Counted from the stretch's first letter, positions 1-8,274 are shown. The stretch: DNA of 35,746 nt from DAOPXV01 sp035352535 (GCA_964545075.1 CAZJFS010000034.1:1-35746), one strand, 5' to 3'. The notes: generated by a model from the sequence alone, not told the origin. Translations and numbers: made by a program.

Positions 1-47
1 CCATACTTTCGACGGTTTATATAGCCGCCGCAACTCATGAAGAATAG
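1..47 (+). CDS. atpB: F-type ATPase subunit a, C-terminal fragment
   Basis: Only the last 14 codons lie in the window, in the frame starting at base 3 and ending at TAG 45-47. They read ILSTVYIAAATHEE. This matches the last helix and acidic tail usual for F-type subunit a (compare the E. coli ending TIVYLSMASEEH, recalled). In N-type ATPase operons subunit a lies directly before subunit c, and c follows here. Subunit a forms the ion half-channels against the c-ring. Identity rests on this short match plus gene order. The rest of the gene lies upstream of the window. Confidence 0.75.
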   Translation, partial: ILSTVYIAAATHEE

Positions 48-68
48 TTGACCAGATGACGGTCAACT
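46..68 (+). promoter_or_regulatory. Hairpin between subunit a and c genes
   Basis: AGTTGACC (46-53) and GGTCAACT (61-68) form a perfect 8-bp stem with a 7-nt loop. It starts in the stop codon of the a-subunit gene and ends just before the AAAGGAG ribosome site (70-76) of the c-subunit gene. No T-run follows, so it is not an intrinsic terminator. It may be an mRNA processing or translation element that raises c-subunit output, which is inference. Confidence 0.5.
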
Positions 69-81
69 GAAAGGAGATAAT

Positions 82-363
82 ATGGATAACGTTACCATTA
101 TCGCGCTGGCTTCAATTATAGTATCGTCGCTCACTATCGTTCTTGGATGTGTATTGCCGGCTCTGGCCGAAGGAAGGGCGATCATAACCGCTCTGACGTC
201 GCTTGCCCAGCAGCCCGACGCCGCGCCGTCCATCACGCGAACTCTGTTCGTGGGACTTGCCATGATCGAATCGATGGCCATTTATTGCTTCGTTGTATCT
301 ATAATTTTAATTTTCGCGAACCCTTTCTGGAACCACTTTATCGAAAAGATCGCAAAGCCGTAG
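82..363 (+). CDS. atpE: N-type ATPase subunit c (rotor ring)
   Basis: This 93-residue hairpin protein has two membrane helices (about 5-28 and 54-78) joined by a polar loop around R53. It forms the ion-carrying rotor ring of the Fo part. The second helix holds the ion-binding carboxylate E63 followed by S64, with Y68 one turn on, as in Na+-binding c subunits. The first helix has E30 where classical Na+ rings have Gln. Two carboxylates per hairpin, in the context ALAEGRA / MIESMAIY, are typical of N-type ATPases. A clear AAAGGAG site precedes the ATG. The gene sits between a and b as expected. Whether the ring carries Na+ or H+ cannot be settled from sequence. Confidence 0.95.
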   Translation: MDNVTIIALASIIVSSLTIVLGCVLPALAEGRAIITALTSLAQQPDAAPSITRTLFVGLAMIESMAIYCFVVSIILIFANPFWNHFIEKIAKP

Positions 364-372
364 GAGGCTCTT

Positions 373-1167
373 ATGTTTGTTGACTGGTTCACTTTTATCG
401 CTCAGATCGTTAATTTTATAATACTTATCTGGTTTTTGAAGCGGTTTCTATACGGGCCGATTATTAAAGCTATCGATGAGCGGGAGAAAAAAATTTCAGA
501 CCAGTTTCTGGAGGCTAACGCGAAAACTGAAGCCGCGGTTAAGGAACGCGAAGATTTCCGGCTGAAGAACGAAGAATTTGCCGGGCGGCGTGAGGCAATG
601 CTGGCGGCGGCCGCCGATGAAGTAAAGATCAAGCGGCAGCAAATGCTGGATGAAGCAAGGACCGAGTCCGGTCTGTTGCGGGAGCGGCTTAATGAAACAA
701 TTGAAAAAGAAAGGCTTGATCTGGAGCGCGAGATAATTCGCAGGATAAGAGCGGAAGTTTTTACCGTCGCGCGAAGAGCGCTGTCCGACCTTGCCGATAC
801 CGGGCTCGAGGAACGGCTGGCGGCGGTTTTTATTAAACGCCTGCGAGAAGTTTCCGGCGACGATAAAAACCGTATGGCGGCTATCCTCAGATCTCCGGCC
901 GGGGCAGTTTCGGTGCGCAGCGCTTTTGAGCTGGCTCCCGATCAGCGCGCGGAGATCGGCCGCGCATTCAATGAAACTTTTAGCGCCGATAAAAAGATCC
1001 TTTATGAAACCGCGCCTGAATTGATATGCGGCGTGGAACTTACGGCGAACGGATATAGATTCGTGTGGAGCATATCCGATTATATCGCGGCGCTCGAAAA
1101 AAGCGTTGACGGCTTTTTTTTAGAAAAGCTTGAAGCGGGGCTGAAAACCGATGAACATAGAGCGTAA
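373..1167 (+). CDS. atpF: N-type ATPase subunit b, long form
   Basis: This 264-residue protein has one N-terminal membrane helix (about 5-24), a long charged coiled coil (about 30-150) and a C-terminal globular part. It forms the peripheral stalk linking Fo to F1. Ordinary b subunits are about 160 residues. The extra 100 residues include APELICGVELTANGYRF near residue 217, which resembles the C-terminal strand motif of the delta subunit. N-type operons lack a delta gene, and none is seen here, so this region probably replaces delta. The start has AGGAGG at 363-368 followed by CTCTT and the ATG. The end overlaps the alpha gene by 17 bp, suggesting coupled translation. Confidence 0.93.
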   Translation: MFVDWFTFIAQIVNFIILIWFLKRFLYGPIIKAIDEREKKISDQFLEANAKTEAAVKEREDFRLKNEEFAGRREAMLAAAADEVKIKRQQMLDEARTESGLLRERLNETIEKERLDLEREIIRRIRAEVFTVARRALSDLADTGLEERLAAVFIKRLREVSGDDKNRMAAILRSPAGAVSVRSAFELAPDQRAEIGRAFNETFSADKKILYETAPELICGVELTANGYRFVWSISDYIAALEKSVDGFFLEKLEAGLKTDEHRA

Positions 1168-2686
1168 AGATTTTAAAAATACCATAGATAAGGCTTTTGA
1201 TGAAATCGCCGTCGCGCGAAAAGCGTTTACGCATAAAATGACGCCGCGCGAAGTAGGCGTGCTCACCTCCGTTTCATCAGCAATTGCAAAAATCTCGGGC
1301 CTTCCTGGCGTGGGTTTTGAGGAACTCGTAAAATTTCCGGGTGATCTATACGGGATCGCGTTCAATGTCGACGAAGACGAGGTCGGCGTGGTCCTTCTCG
1401 AAGATTACCGGCATCTTCGCACGGGCGACGAAGTTGAACGCACCGGGCGGGTTATGGATGTGCCGGTCGGCGAAGGATTGATCGGGCGCGTTATAAACCC
1501 GATCGGGGAAGTTCTCGATGGCGGAGGGCCGGTCGTTTTCAGCCGGCGCCTTCCGGTCGAACGAGAAGCGGCGCGAATAACGGACCGCCTGCCGGTTACG
1601 GTTCCGCTTCAAACCGGCATCAAGGCGATCGACGCCCTTATTCCCATCGGAAGGGGTCAGCGCGAGCTGATATTGGGCGACCGCCAGACGGGTAAAACCG
1701 CTATCGCGCTCGATACGATAATAAATCAGAGAGGCCAGAACGTGATATGCGTTTATTGCGCCATCGGCCAGAGAACTTCTTCGGTCGCGCAGGTCATAGC
1801 GCGCCTTCGTGAAAAAGGGGCCATGGATTACACGGTGGTCGTCGTTACCGAAGGCAATGAGACTCCCGGATTACAGTTCATAACCCCTTACGCGGCGACC
1901 GCCATCGCCGAATATTTTATGGAAACCGGCCGCGACGTTCTTATAGTTTATGACGATCTTACTCATCACGCGCGGGCCTACCGTGAACTTTCCCTGCTAT
2001 TGCGCCGCCCGCCTGGCCGCGAAGCATTTCCGGGCGATATTTTTTATATTCATTCCCGCCTTCTTGAGAGATCGACGCACCTTTGTAAGGAACTTGGCGG
2101 CGGCTCGCTCACGGCGCTTCCTATAATCGAAACCGAAGCGCAGAATATCTCCGCGTATATTCCGACCAATCTTATATCCATCACTGACGGCCAGATCTAT
2201 CTGTCGCCGAAGTTATTCGAACTCGGCGTCCTTCCGGCTATCGACGTCGGCAGATCGGTTTCGCGCGTCGGAGGCAAGGCACAGTGGGCGGCATATCGCG
2301 CCGTCGCGGGCGATCTCAAATTATCATATGCTCAATTCGAAGAGCTGGAAGCGTTCGCGCGTTTCGGCGCGCGTCTCGATGATAACACCCGCAAGGTCAT
2401 CGAACACGGGCGCAGGATAAGGGCGTGCCTCAAGCAGCCTGAATTCGAGCCGGCTTCGGTCCCCGAACAGATCGTCCTGCTGCTGGCGCTTATAAGCGGC
2501 CTTTTCGACGAAGTGCCGATCGGCTCGATGCGAGATGCCGAGATTATGTTGCGGAAGGTTGCCGCGGAACTTCCGGACGCCATTCGCGGGAATTTTTTTT
2601 CACAGAACAAGCTCAGCGATAGCGACCGCCGGGCTGTTTTAGAGGCCGCCGGCAAAGCGGTTGCCCTGTTCAAGGAAAAATTATGA
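1151..2686 (+). CDS. atpA: N-type ATPase subunit alpha
   Basis: This 511-residue F1 alpha subunit is of normal family length. It has the N-terminal beta-barrel (about 25-95), a central nucleotide-binding domain with the P-loop GDRQTGKT at 176-183, and a helical C-terminal domain. The segment SVSRVGGKAQ carries the conserved arginine that reaches into the catalytic beta site. Alpha binds nucleotide without hydrolysing it and alternates with beta in the F1 head. The start lies inside the end of the b gene. The last bases overlap the gamma start as ATGA. The alternate (N-type) family is inferred from gene order and the partner subunits. The beta gene would lie upstream, outside the window. Confidence 0.96.
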   Translation: MNIERKDFKNTIDKAFDEIAVARKAFTHKMTPREVGVLTSVSSAIAKISGLPGVGFEELVKFPGDLYGIAFNVDEDEVGVVLLEDYRHLRTGDEVERTGRVMDVPVGEGLIGRVINPIGEVLDGGGPVVFSRRLPVEREAARITDRLPVTVPLQTGIKAIDALIPIGRGQRELILGDRQTGKTAIALDTIINQRGQNVICVYCAIGQRTSSVAQVIARLREKGAMDYTVVVVTEGNETPGLQFITPYAATAIAEYFMETGRDVLIVYDDLTHHARAYRELSLLLRRPPGREAFPGDIFYIHSRLLERSTHLCKELGGGSLTALPIIETEAQNISAYIPTNLISITDGQIYLSPKLFELGVLPAIDVGRSVSRVGGKAQWAAYRAVAGDLKLSYAQFEELEAFARFGARLDDNTRKVIEHGRRIRACLKQPEFEPASVPEQIVLLLALISGLFDEVPIGSMRDAEIMLRKVAAELPDAIRGNFFSQNKLSDSDRRAVLEAAGKAVALFKEKL

Positions 2687-3615
2687 GCGAAACGCTTCAA
2701 AGTTTAAGTAGAAAGATCACCGGCGCGAAAGATCTCGAATCGGTCGTTCGTACGATGAAAGTGCTGGCCGCGTCGAGCATAGGCCAATATGAGAGGGCTA
2801 TACGCTCGCTCGACGATTATTATCGCGCGGTGGAGATGGGCCTTAGCGTTTATTTTCGCCAGAATGCGCCGGAGAATGCGCGGGTTGCGCCGGATGAAAA
2901 AGAAGAGTTCCGGAATAAAAAAATATTGAAAGAGGCTGAAGCCGCCCATGCCGTCAACGCGGTTATATTTGGTTCGGATCAGGGCCTTGTCGGCCAGTTC
3001 AATGACGCTCTTACGGAATTTGCCATGGCCGGCCTGAGCGGCTTTTCCGGCCCAAAAAAAATATGGGCCGTGGGCGAAAGAATTCACGCAAGCCTTGAGA
3101 ATGCAGGCTTAAAGCCGGTCGGCTTATTTGACGTTCCGGGTTCCGTCGCGGCTATTACCCAACTCATAAGCCGGATCATCATCGAGTGTGAAACCGATCG
3201 CGCGGGAGACGAAGAAACAAGCTTTTATATATTTTATAATCGCCCTAAACATGGCGCGATCTATGAACATGCCAGCGCGCGCATTCTGCCGCTCGATGAA
3301 GCGTGGCGCCGCGATCTGTTACAAAAACCGTGGCCGACTAAAAAACGGCCGGAAGTTATGCGTTCGAGCCGCTCTATATTGCTCGCGCTCGTCCGCGAAT
3401 ATCTTTTCGTCGTTTTATTCAGGGCGTGCGCCGAATCCCTTGCAAGCGAAAATGCCAGCCGCCTGGCGGCGATGCAGAGGGCTGAAAAAAACATCGATGA
3501 AATGCTCGAAGATCTGAACCGTTCTTTTCACAGGCTCCGTCAGAGTTCCATCGACGAAGAGCTTTTCGATGTCACGTCGGGTTTCGAGGCGCTCGCGGGC
3601 CGTCGCGGCAAGTAA
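2683..3615 (+). CDS. atpG: N-type ATPase subunit gamma
   Basis: The central-shaft subunit has 310 residues. The N-terminal helix has the gamma pattern SLSRKITGAKDLESVVRTMK, and the C-terminal helix ends around RLRQSSIDEELFDVTSGFEA, which pairs with the N-terminal one in the coiled-coil rotor. The middle has the Rossmann-like part, with VIFGSDQGLVGQFN near residue 100. It transmits rotation between the c-ring and the alpha3beta3 head. It overlaps the alpha gene by 4 bp and is the last gene of the operon, as is usual for N-type clusters (gene order a-c-b-alpha-gamma). No clear terminator follows. The next gene runs toward it on the other strand with 13 bp between. Confidence 0.93.
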   Translation: MSETLQSLSRKITGAKDLESVVRTMKVLAASSIGQYERAIRSLDDYYRAVEMGLSVYFRQNAPENARVAPDEKEEFRNKKILKEAEAAHAVNAVIFGSDQGLVGQFNDALTEFAMAGLSGFSGPKKIWAVGERIHASLENAGLKPVGLFDVPGSVAAITQLISRIIIECETDRAGDEETSFYIFYNRPKHGAIYEHASARILPLDEAWRRDLLQKPWPTKKRPEVMRSSRSILLALVREYLFVVLFRACAESLASENASRLAAMQRAEKNIDEMLEDLNRSFHRLRQSSIDEELFDVTSGFEALAGRRGK

Positions 3616-3628
3616 AAATCCATCTTGT

Positions 3629-3730
3629 TTATCTCGCGCCGCAGCCGAGGCCGGATATTATCGCCATAAGCGAAAGTATGGCGATGAAAAGAAGGCTTTC
3701 ATTTAATTCCCTTAGCCAGAAGTTTTTCAT
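3629..3730 (-). CDS. Small single-pass membrane peptide (33 aa)
   Basis: A 33-codon frame on the minus strand has a short polar N-terminus (MKNFWLRELNES), then a hydrophobic stretch of about 17 residues (LLFIAILSLMAIISGLG) and ends CGAR. A good ribosome site, GGAG, lies 7 nt before the ATG. These traits fit a real small membrane protein. I do not recognise a family. It lies 105 bp after the TIGR02757 gene on the same strand and ends 13 bp from the gamma gene. The codons for IAILSLMAI form a 9-bp inverted repeat (3660-3668 with 3677-3685). It could instead be a chance frame. Confidence 0.5.
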   Translation of the reverse strand: MKNFWLRELNESLLFIAILSLMAIISGLGCGAR

Positions 3731-3835
3731 TTGATTACTCCGTTCTATCTTAAGTTTTGCTTTTTTTATTAGTGATCTAATTACCTTGGCTTTTGCCGTT
3801 CATGTTCGCGGCAATGATAACCATGTTTTCCGAGT

Positions 3836-4717
3836 TTATAATATATTGTCTTTTACGCATATATTATTTAAAACGCAGCTTTTACAATTTCTTCCCTCTT
3901 CTCCTTTTTTGCAGAAACCAGAAATTCCTATATGGCATATCGCAAAATCATATTTGAGAGGGTCTGAAGGGTCTAATTCCCTCAACTTAGATGTGATATC
4001 TTCGGCGGTTTTTAAAGACTGGTCCGTTCGTTTCGTGAGGCCCAGCATATTGGAAATTCTGAATATATGGGTGTCGAGAGGTATCACGAGTTTTGAAGCT
4101 GGTATTTCCTTGACAAGGCCCAGATCGATCTTGTCGGGACCGCGCACTATCCATCGCAGCCACATGCACAGACGCTTGCACGTCGAGTTTTTGTCCGGGT
4201 CCGGAAGCAACTGCTTTACTCCGGCCGGCAAAGCTTTTGAAAATTTATCATAGCTTACGGCTTCGGCGTATCCGAGAATCATCTTTACCAGGGCGGATAC
4301 GGCGGGCATTATGTTTATATCGGTTGCACTATATTCGGCTATCAATATGTTCGAGAGGCTTCCATGGCGCCTGAGTGCGAGTCCGACGGCTTCCAGAAAT
4401 ATCAAAATATCCCGGCTTTTATTGAACCTGTATTCGACGCCGGCGAACTCTTCCTCGCGCTTCGTTGAATCAAATTTTTTAAGCGCTTCATAAGGGCCTG
4501 GGCCGAGCCTTTCGAGAATAGCTTCTATGACCTTAAAAAATTGCGAAACCTTACCGTAGGCAAAACATGCCGCGATAAAGGAAACCGCTTCTATATCCTC
4601 GCGGTTTTTGAACTTATGCGGGAACCAGACCGGATCATTTTCAAGACGCTCCGAAAAATTGAATTTTAAAAGATAATCGTCCAGAGTTTTTTTGATTTCT
4701 TTCATTTCTTTATTCAT
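3836..4717 (-). CDS. TIGR02757/DUF2400 family protein, HhH-GPD-like
   Basis: This 293-residue protein matches the TIGR02757 (DUF2400) family in my reading, with the hallmarks RLCMWLRWIVR (182-192), LDTHIFRISN (214-223) and a final CHIGISGFC segment. No function is established for the family as far as I know. Two features recall endonuclease III-type DNA glycosylases. D215 in LDTHIFR matches the catalytic Asp context VDTHIFRVCNR. The cysteines C269-x8-C278-x2-C281-x5-C287 resemble the C-x6-C-x2-C-x5-C [4Fe-4S] loop. The catalytic Lys of bifunctional glycosylases is not obvious. The gene follows the beta-barrel protein by 27 bp on the same strand and is probably co-transcribed. The ribosome site is modest (AGGAT). 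Confidence 0.85.
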   Translation of the reverse strand: MNKEMKEIKKTLDDYLLKFNFSERLENDPVWFPHKFKNREDIEAVSFIAACFAYGKVSQFFKVIEAILERLGPGPYEALKKFDSTKREEEFAGVEYRFNKSRDILIFLEAVGLALRRHGSLSNILIAEYSATDINIMPAVSALVKMILGYAEAVSYDKFSKALPAGVKQLLPDPDKNSTCKRLCMWLRWIVRGPDKIDLGLVKEIPASKLVIPLDTHIFRISNMLGLTKRTDQSLKTAEDITSKLRELDPSDPLKYDFAICHIGISGFCKKGEEGRNCKSCVLNNICVKDNIL

Positions 4718-4744
4718 GCTTCATCCTATCCGTCCGTTTATTTA

Positions 4745-6352
4745 TCACCAGTTTATCTTCAATTGAAGGAATGTGTGATTGCTTTCGTGAAATTCGCTTA
4801 TGGAGCCGAGTTTATCGCCGCCTTCGTTCAAGTGAAATCCCAGGACGTATTTGACTATATCCGAATAACGCCATTCGAGAGTTGATTTCATCAGATATTC
4901 TTTCGTTCGCGTGTTATAAAATCCCTGCACCTCGGTCTGATATTTATCCTGAAAATAACCCTTCTGAACGCGAAGCGCTATCCCGGACTCGCTCCGGTAG
5001 CGCTGCCCGGCCGTTTCCCACATGAAATCGTTTATGTGCGTGAAGACGCCCTGCAGGTTTATATAAAGGCTGTTCTTAAAAGTCCTGTCGATGCCGATAA
5101 GACCGCATATCTGATCGCTTTTATACATTGGAAGGATCGTTTTGCCGTCAAATCCGGTAAACCATTTATTCTGGTACCACGCAAGTTCGCCTCTTAAAAG
5201 ATACTCTCCGCCGAGACTGACGCTTCCGTCCGCGCCGAAGATCCTGTATTCGGGATATAATAACTGGATGTATTTTTCAGAGTTGGGTTTTACGATCGCC
5301 ACGTTATCGCGAAGTTTGAAAGTGTGCAGGCGGAAATCGAAGCCTTCGAAGGAACCGTTGAAAGCGAAATGAAGCTGGGAGTTTTTTAAATCATTGTCGA
5401 TGCGCTGCTCTTCTATTATCGCGCCTTTGTTTATCTGCAGGCCCGCCAGGAGCAGCTGAAGGTTCGATCCCCACATTCCCTGCACGGTGGCAAGTTCGGA
5501 TTTCGTAAAATATGGCAGTATATGGCATTCGAAATTAAGGTTCTTGCTCATATAAAGATTGGTCTTGATCATTGGAAGGGCTTTTTTCGTCTTATTGTAA
5601 TCGCCCGCCGTGCCTTTATAATAGCGTCGCGGATTCAGGTTGTCAAGAAACGATATGTTGTCGCCGCTCCCGAGCGTTTCGATCATATTGCCCAGCTTCA
5701 GGTCGAGCGAACCGATCTTGATCTTGCCGTAAGTGTCGTCGAGCCAGACCTTGCGTTTATCGTAATCGCTGCCGTTCTCACTATATGCGCCAACCTTGGC
5801 GAAAAATTGCTCTTTGTATTTCGAGTCCTCCGATTTTGAATCCACCCAGAAATAAAAATCGGTGTAATGCGTCGCGGGCGTGAAATTGTCGTCAAGGCGG
5901 TTTATCCGTTTATACATTCCGGTCCAGTTTATTTCGCCGTTGAGGGTATAACCCGGCTTGCTGATCTTCTTCGGCGGAGTGTAAAAAGTGTTTTCGATAA
6001 GCGTCTTTTTTTTCTTGGGGCCTACCGGTGTTTTTACGATTTCTTTATAATTTTTGACGTCCAGCTCGCGGCCGAGCTCGCCCCATTTGAAATCGTGTTC
6101 GTTTTTAAAATCTTCGTCGAGCTTGAACTTTGTCGATTTCGATTCTTTCTTTTGAAATTCGGCGTCGTCCTTGACGCCGTAACCGGCTTCCTGCTCCTTG
6201 ATAAAATCTTCGTCGGACTGGATCTTTTGCACGGCCAGGGCTGGAACGTAAAGAAACAATAAAAGCAATATAACGGAAAATGACGCCATGACGGCTGATA
6301 ATGCCGTGGCGATAATCCGAGTTATGCTTTTTTTATACGATAGTTTCATCAT
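4745..6352 (-). CDS. Outer-membrane beta-barrel protein, porin-like
   Basis: This 535-residue exported protein has a signal peptide of about 40 residues (basic start, long hydrophobic core, cleavage near PALA-V). A highly charged segment follows (about 42-110, with repeated DEDF-type patches). The rest alternates aromatic and polar residues in strands from GEINWTGMYKRINRL onward, and the final residue is Trp in FLQLKINW. A terminal aromatic is the usual BAM insertion signal of barrels. Length and the start of the barrel recall alginate-export or phosphate-porin-like barrels, but no family can be named with confidence. No good ribosome site precedes the tandem ATGATG start. It is the first gene of a minus-strand unit with the TIGR02757 gene. 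Confidence 0.75.
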   Translation of the reverse strand: MMKLSYKKSITRIIATALSAVMASFSVILLLLFLYVPALAVQKIQSDEDFIKEQEAGYGVKDDAEFQKKESKSTKFKLDEDFKNEHDFKWGELGRELDVKNYKEIVKTPVGPKKKKTLIENTFYTPPKKISKPGYTLNGEINWTGMYKRINRLDDNFTPATHYTDFYFWVDSKSEDSKYKEQFFAKVGAYSENGSDYDKRKVWLDDTYGKIKIGSLDLKLGNMIETLGSGDNISFLDNLNPRRYYKGTAGDYNKTKKALPMIKTNLYMSKNLNFECHILPYFTKSELATVQGMWGSNLQLLLAGLQINKGAIIEEQRIDNDLKNSQLHFAFNGSFEGFDFRLHTFKLRDNVAIVKPNSEKYIQLLYPEYRIFGADGSVSLGGEYLLRGELAWYQNKWFTGFDGKTILPMYKSDQICGLIGIDRTFKNSLYINLQGVFTHINDFMWETAGQRYRSESGIALRVQKGYFQDKYQTEVQGFYNTRTKEYLMKSTLEWRYSDIVKYVLGFHLNEGGDKLGSISEFHESNHTFLQLKINW

Positions 6353-6441
6353 AGGCGTTAATATAATAATTATTATCCCATGATTACATATCGGATATTT
6401 TTAAGATTTATTTCGTGAATTTTAAAATGAGGCTGTAAGCT

Positions 6442-7212
6442 TTATTTTTGAGGTTTCCACACGATGATCCCCATTTCCATTTTGGTGCAATGACGATATT
6501 TTCCGGAAACCGCTTCCTCTTCGACGATCTTTTCGACCTTTGAAACGTCGGCCTTGATTTTGTTCTTTTTAAGATGCCATAAAAGATCGTTTACCACTTC
6601 GTCCTTCGTGCCGTCGAACGTCCATGAATTTTCAATATAATCGATGGTGTACGGGAAGCCTTTTTTAGCGAGCTCCGAAGTTACGAACGAACTGCCCGGA
6701 GGAAGCTCTAAAACCTTTCCGTGCTCTTTATAGATTCGTTCCAGCACATGGTTTATCCTCTTTTTTCCCCACGCTATGCATACGCAGTGTTCATTCGCGC
6801 AATCCATCATTTTAGTCAGAGTTTCCGGAGAATAAACCGCCCCGGTCATTGCGGCCCACGCGACATCGAATTTTTTACGCCAGCCCGAAGCGTCTATATC
6901 GATTTCGTCCCAATCGTCAATGCTTACGGTGACGTTGCCTATTTCATATTTTTTAACCGCCTCGACGAGTTTTTCAACCATCATTTCAGAAACGTCGCTG
7001 CCGTGAACGTGTTTTGCCACGTTCGCGAGATTAAGCGTGTGCCTTCCCGTGCCGCACCCTATATCTATGATGTTTTTGCCGGAAAGCACCACCCCTCTTG
7101 AAATGGCCGTATCGGTTATTTTCTTCAAAAGCGCTATGTCTTTGACGTCGGATCTGTCATATACCGGGAATGATTTTGACTTTTCGTCCCATATGTTTAT
7201 TTTATTTTTCAT
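6442..7212 (-). CDS. Class I SAM-dependent methyltransferase
   Basis: This 256-residue soluble enzyme has the SAM-binding motif I, IIDIGCGTGRHTLNLA, at 48-63 and the acidic ribose-binding position in HGSDVSEMMVEKL (70-82). The substrate is unknown, and the C-terminal half (110-256) gives no clue I can name. AGGGAGC lies 4-5 nt before the ATG, a strong start. The gene begins 22 bp after the cyclase gene, so the two are likely one transcript from the promoter at 8275-8303. A link to betaine-lipid headgroup methylation (with the BtaA-like gene 20 kb away) is possible but unsupported. Confidence 0.85.
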   Translation of the reverse strand: MKNKINIWDEKSKSFPVYDRSDVKDIALLKKITDTAISRGVVLSGKNIIDIGCGTGRHTLNLANVAKHVHGSDVSEMMVEKLVEAVKKYEIGNVTVSIDDWDEIDIDASGWRKKFDVAWAAMTGAVYSPETLTKMMDCANEHCVCIAWGKKRINHVLERIYKEHGKVLELPPGSSFVTSELAKKGFPYTIDYIENSWTFDGTKDEVVNDLLWHLKKNKIKADVSKVEKIVEEEAVSGKYRHCTKMEMGIIVWKPQK

Positions 7213-7234
7213 AAAAGCTCCCTGTAAGTACGAG

Positions 7235-8230
7235 TTAAAAACGCTTGAAAAAGACCGTGAAGAAAAGGCCGGCCGCTATGCCCATAAGCGCGAAGGGCCC
7301 TGGAGTTCTGAAAAAGATGCCCGCGCCAAGGAGCAGGAAAAACGCTGCGGGAAGCGCCAGAGCTCCTATTTTAACTCCATATTTTCTCCGTTCGAGAATC
7401 TGGGCGAGAAAACCCGCGCCTATGCCGAAAACAAACCCCGCTCCGCCCATATCCATCATTTTTCCGAGGGCGCCGAAAAAAAACATGCATACGGGCACCA
7501 GAATAAAGCCCATAAGCTTTTGCCGCTGCCCTTCGTTTTTTTCAAGCTTGAGTTTGAGTTTAACGGCTTCCTCGGCGATCTCAGCCGCGGAAGCGTTTTT
7601 AGCGGTCATGCGAAGGGCCATCTGTTCTACGGTTTCGGTCTGTTCACTACCGCTCGCGTTTAACGTTTCCTTTTTTTCGGAGCTAATGTTTTGCGGTTTC
7701 GGCCCGACGTTTTCATGTCCTTCCCTTAAAACCTTGAATATTTTTATTTTATCCGGTATGCCTTTAAAAAGCCTGTATCCTATTTCGGCGGTCGGAACTT
7801 CGGCCTTGTTCATCGCGAGGTAGGTGGATTCGGTGAAATATACGTCGTTCGCTTCGGAGATGCTTTCGAGCCTCGACGCTATGTTCACCGCTTCGCCGAA
7901 AACGTCGTTATCGACGAGGCTTACCTCGCCGGTATTTATGGCGACGCGGACCTCTAAAAGATCGTCGTCGTCGGAATTCTTATTGTGTTCGCCGAGTTGC
8001 TTCTGTAATTCGATACCCGTGAGGACGGCGTTGGTGGGGCTTTCGAACACGACTAAAAAAGCGTCGCCTATGGTTTTAATTATCCTTCCTTTTCTTGCTT
8101 CAAAGATCGGGATCAGAATATCGTTATGCCGCTTTAAAAGGTCGAGCGTAGCGCTGCGGCTCTGCTGGCTGGTCCTCTGGGTGAACCCTTTTATGTCCGT
8201 GAACATTATAGTGAGATTTTTACAATCCAT
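7235..8230 (-). CDS. Class III adenylate cyclase with C-terminal membrane domain
   Basis: The 331-residue protein begins directly with a class III cyclase domain (1-170). Metal-binding Asp are D12 (FTDIKGFT) and D56 (GDAF). Adenine-selecting K52 (IKTIGD) and D109 (DNDVFGEAVN) are both present. Transition-state residues N116 and R120 sit in NIASRLE. The full set predicts an active cAMP-forming enzyme, working as a dimer. A Lys/Glu-rich linker (170-235) follows, then about four membrane segments (240-256, 263-280, 288-307, 311-328). Catalytic-domain-first with a C-terminal anchor reverses the common layout. It has its own promoter (8275-8303) and probably shares a transcript with the methyltransferase. 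Confidence 0.92.
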   Translation of the reverse strand: MDCKNLTIMFTDIKGFTQRTSQQSRSATLDLLKRHNDILIPIFEARKGRIIKTIGDAFLVVFESPTNAVLTGIELQKQLGEHNKNSDDDDLLEVRVAINTGEVSLVDNDVFGEAVNIASRLESISEANDVYFTESTYLAMNKAEVPTAEIGYRLFKGIPDKIKIFKVLREGHENVGPKPQNISSEKKETLNASGSEQTETVEQMALRMTAKNASAAEIAEEAVKLKLKLEKNEGQRQKLMGFILVPVCMFFFGALGKMMDMGGAGFVFGIGAGFLAQILERRKYGVKIGALALPAAFFLLLGAGIFFRTPGPFALMGIAAGLFFTVFFKRF

Positions 8231-8274
8231 CTTTTCGCCGCCTTGAACGTTGAGTAATGCATAAATTTAAAAAT

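Noticed and set aside
3793..3814. TTGCCG / CGGCAA hairpin as terminator for the ATPase operon.
   Set aside because: Only 6 bp with a 10-nt loop and no T-run on either strand.
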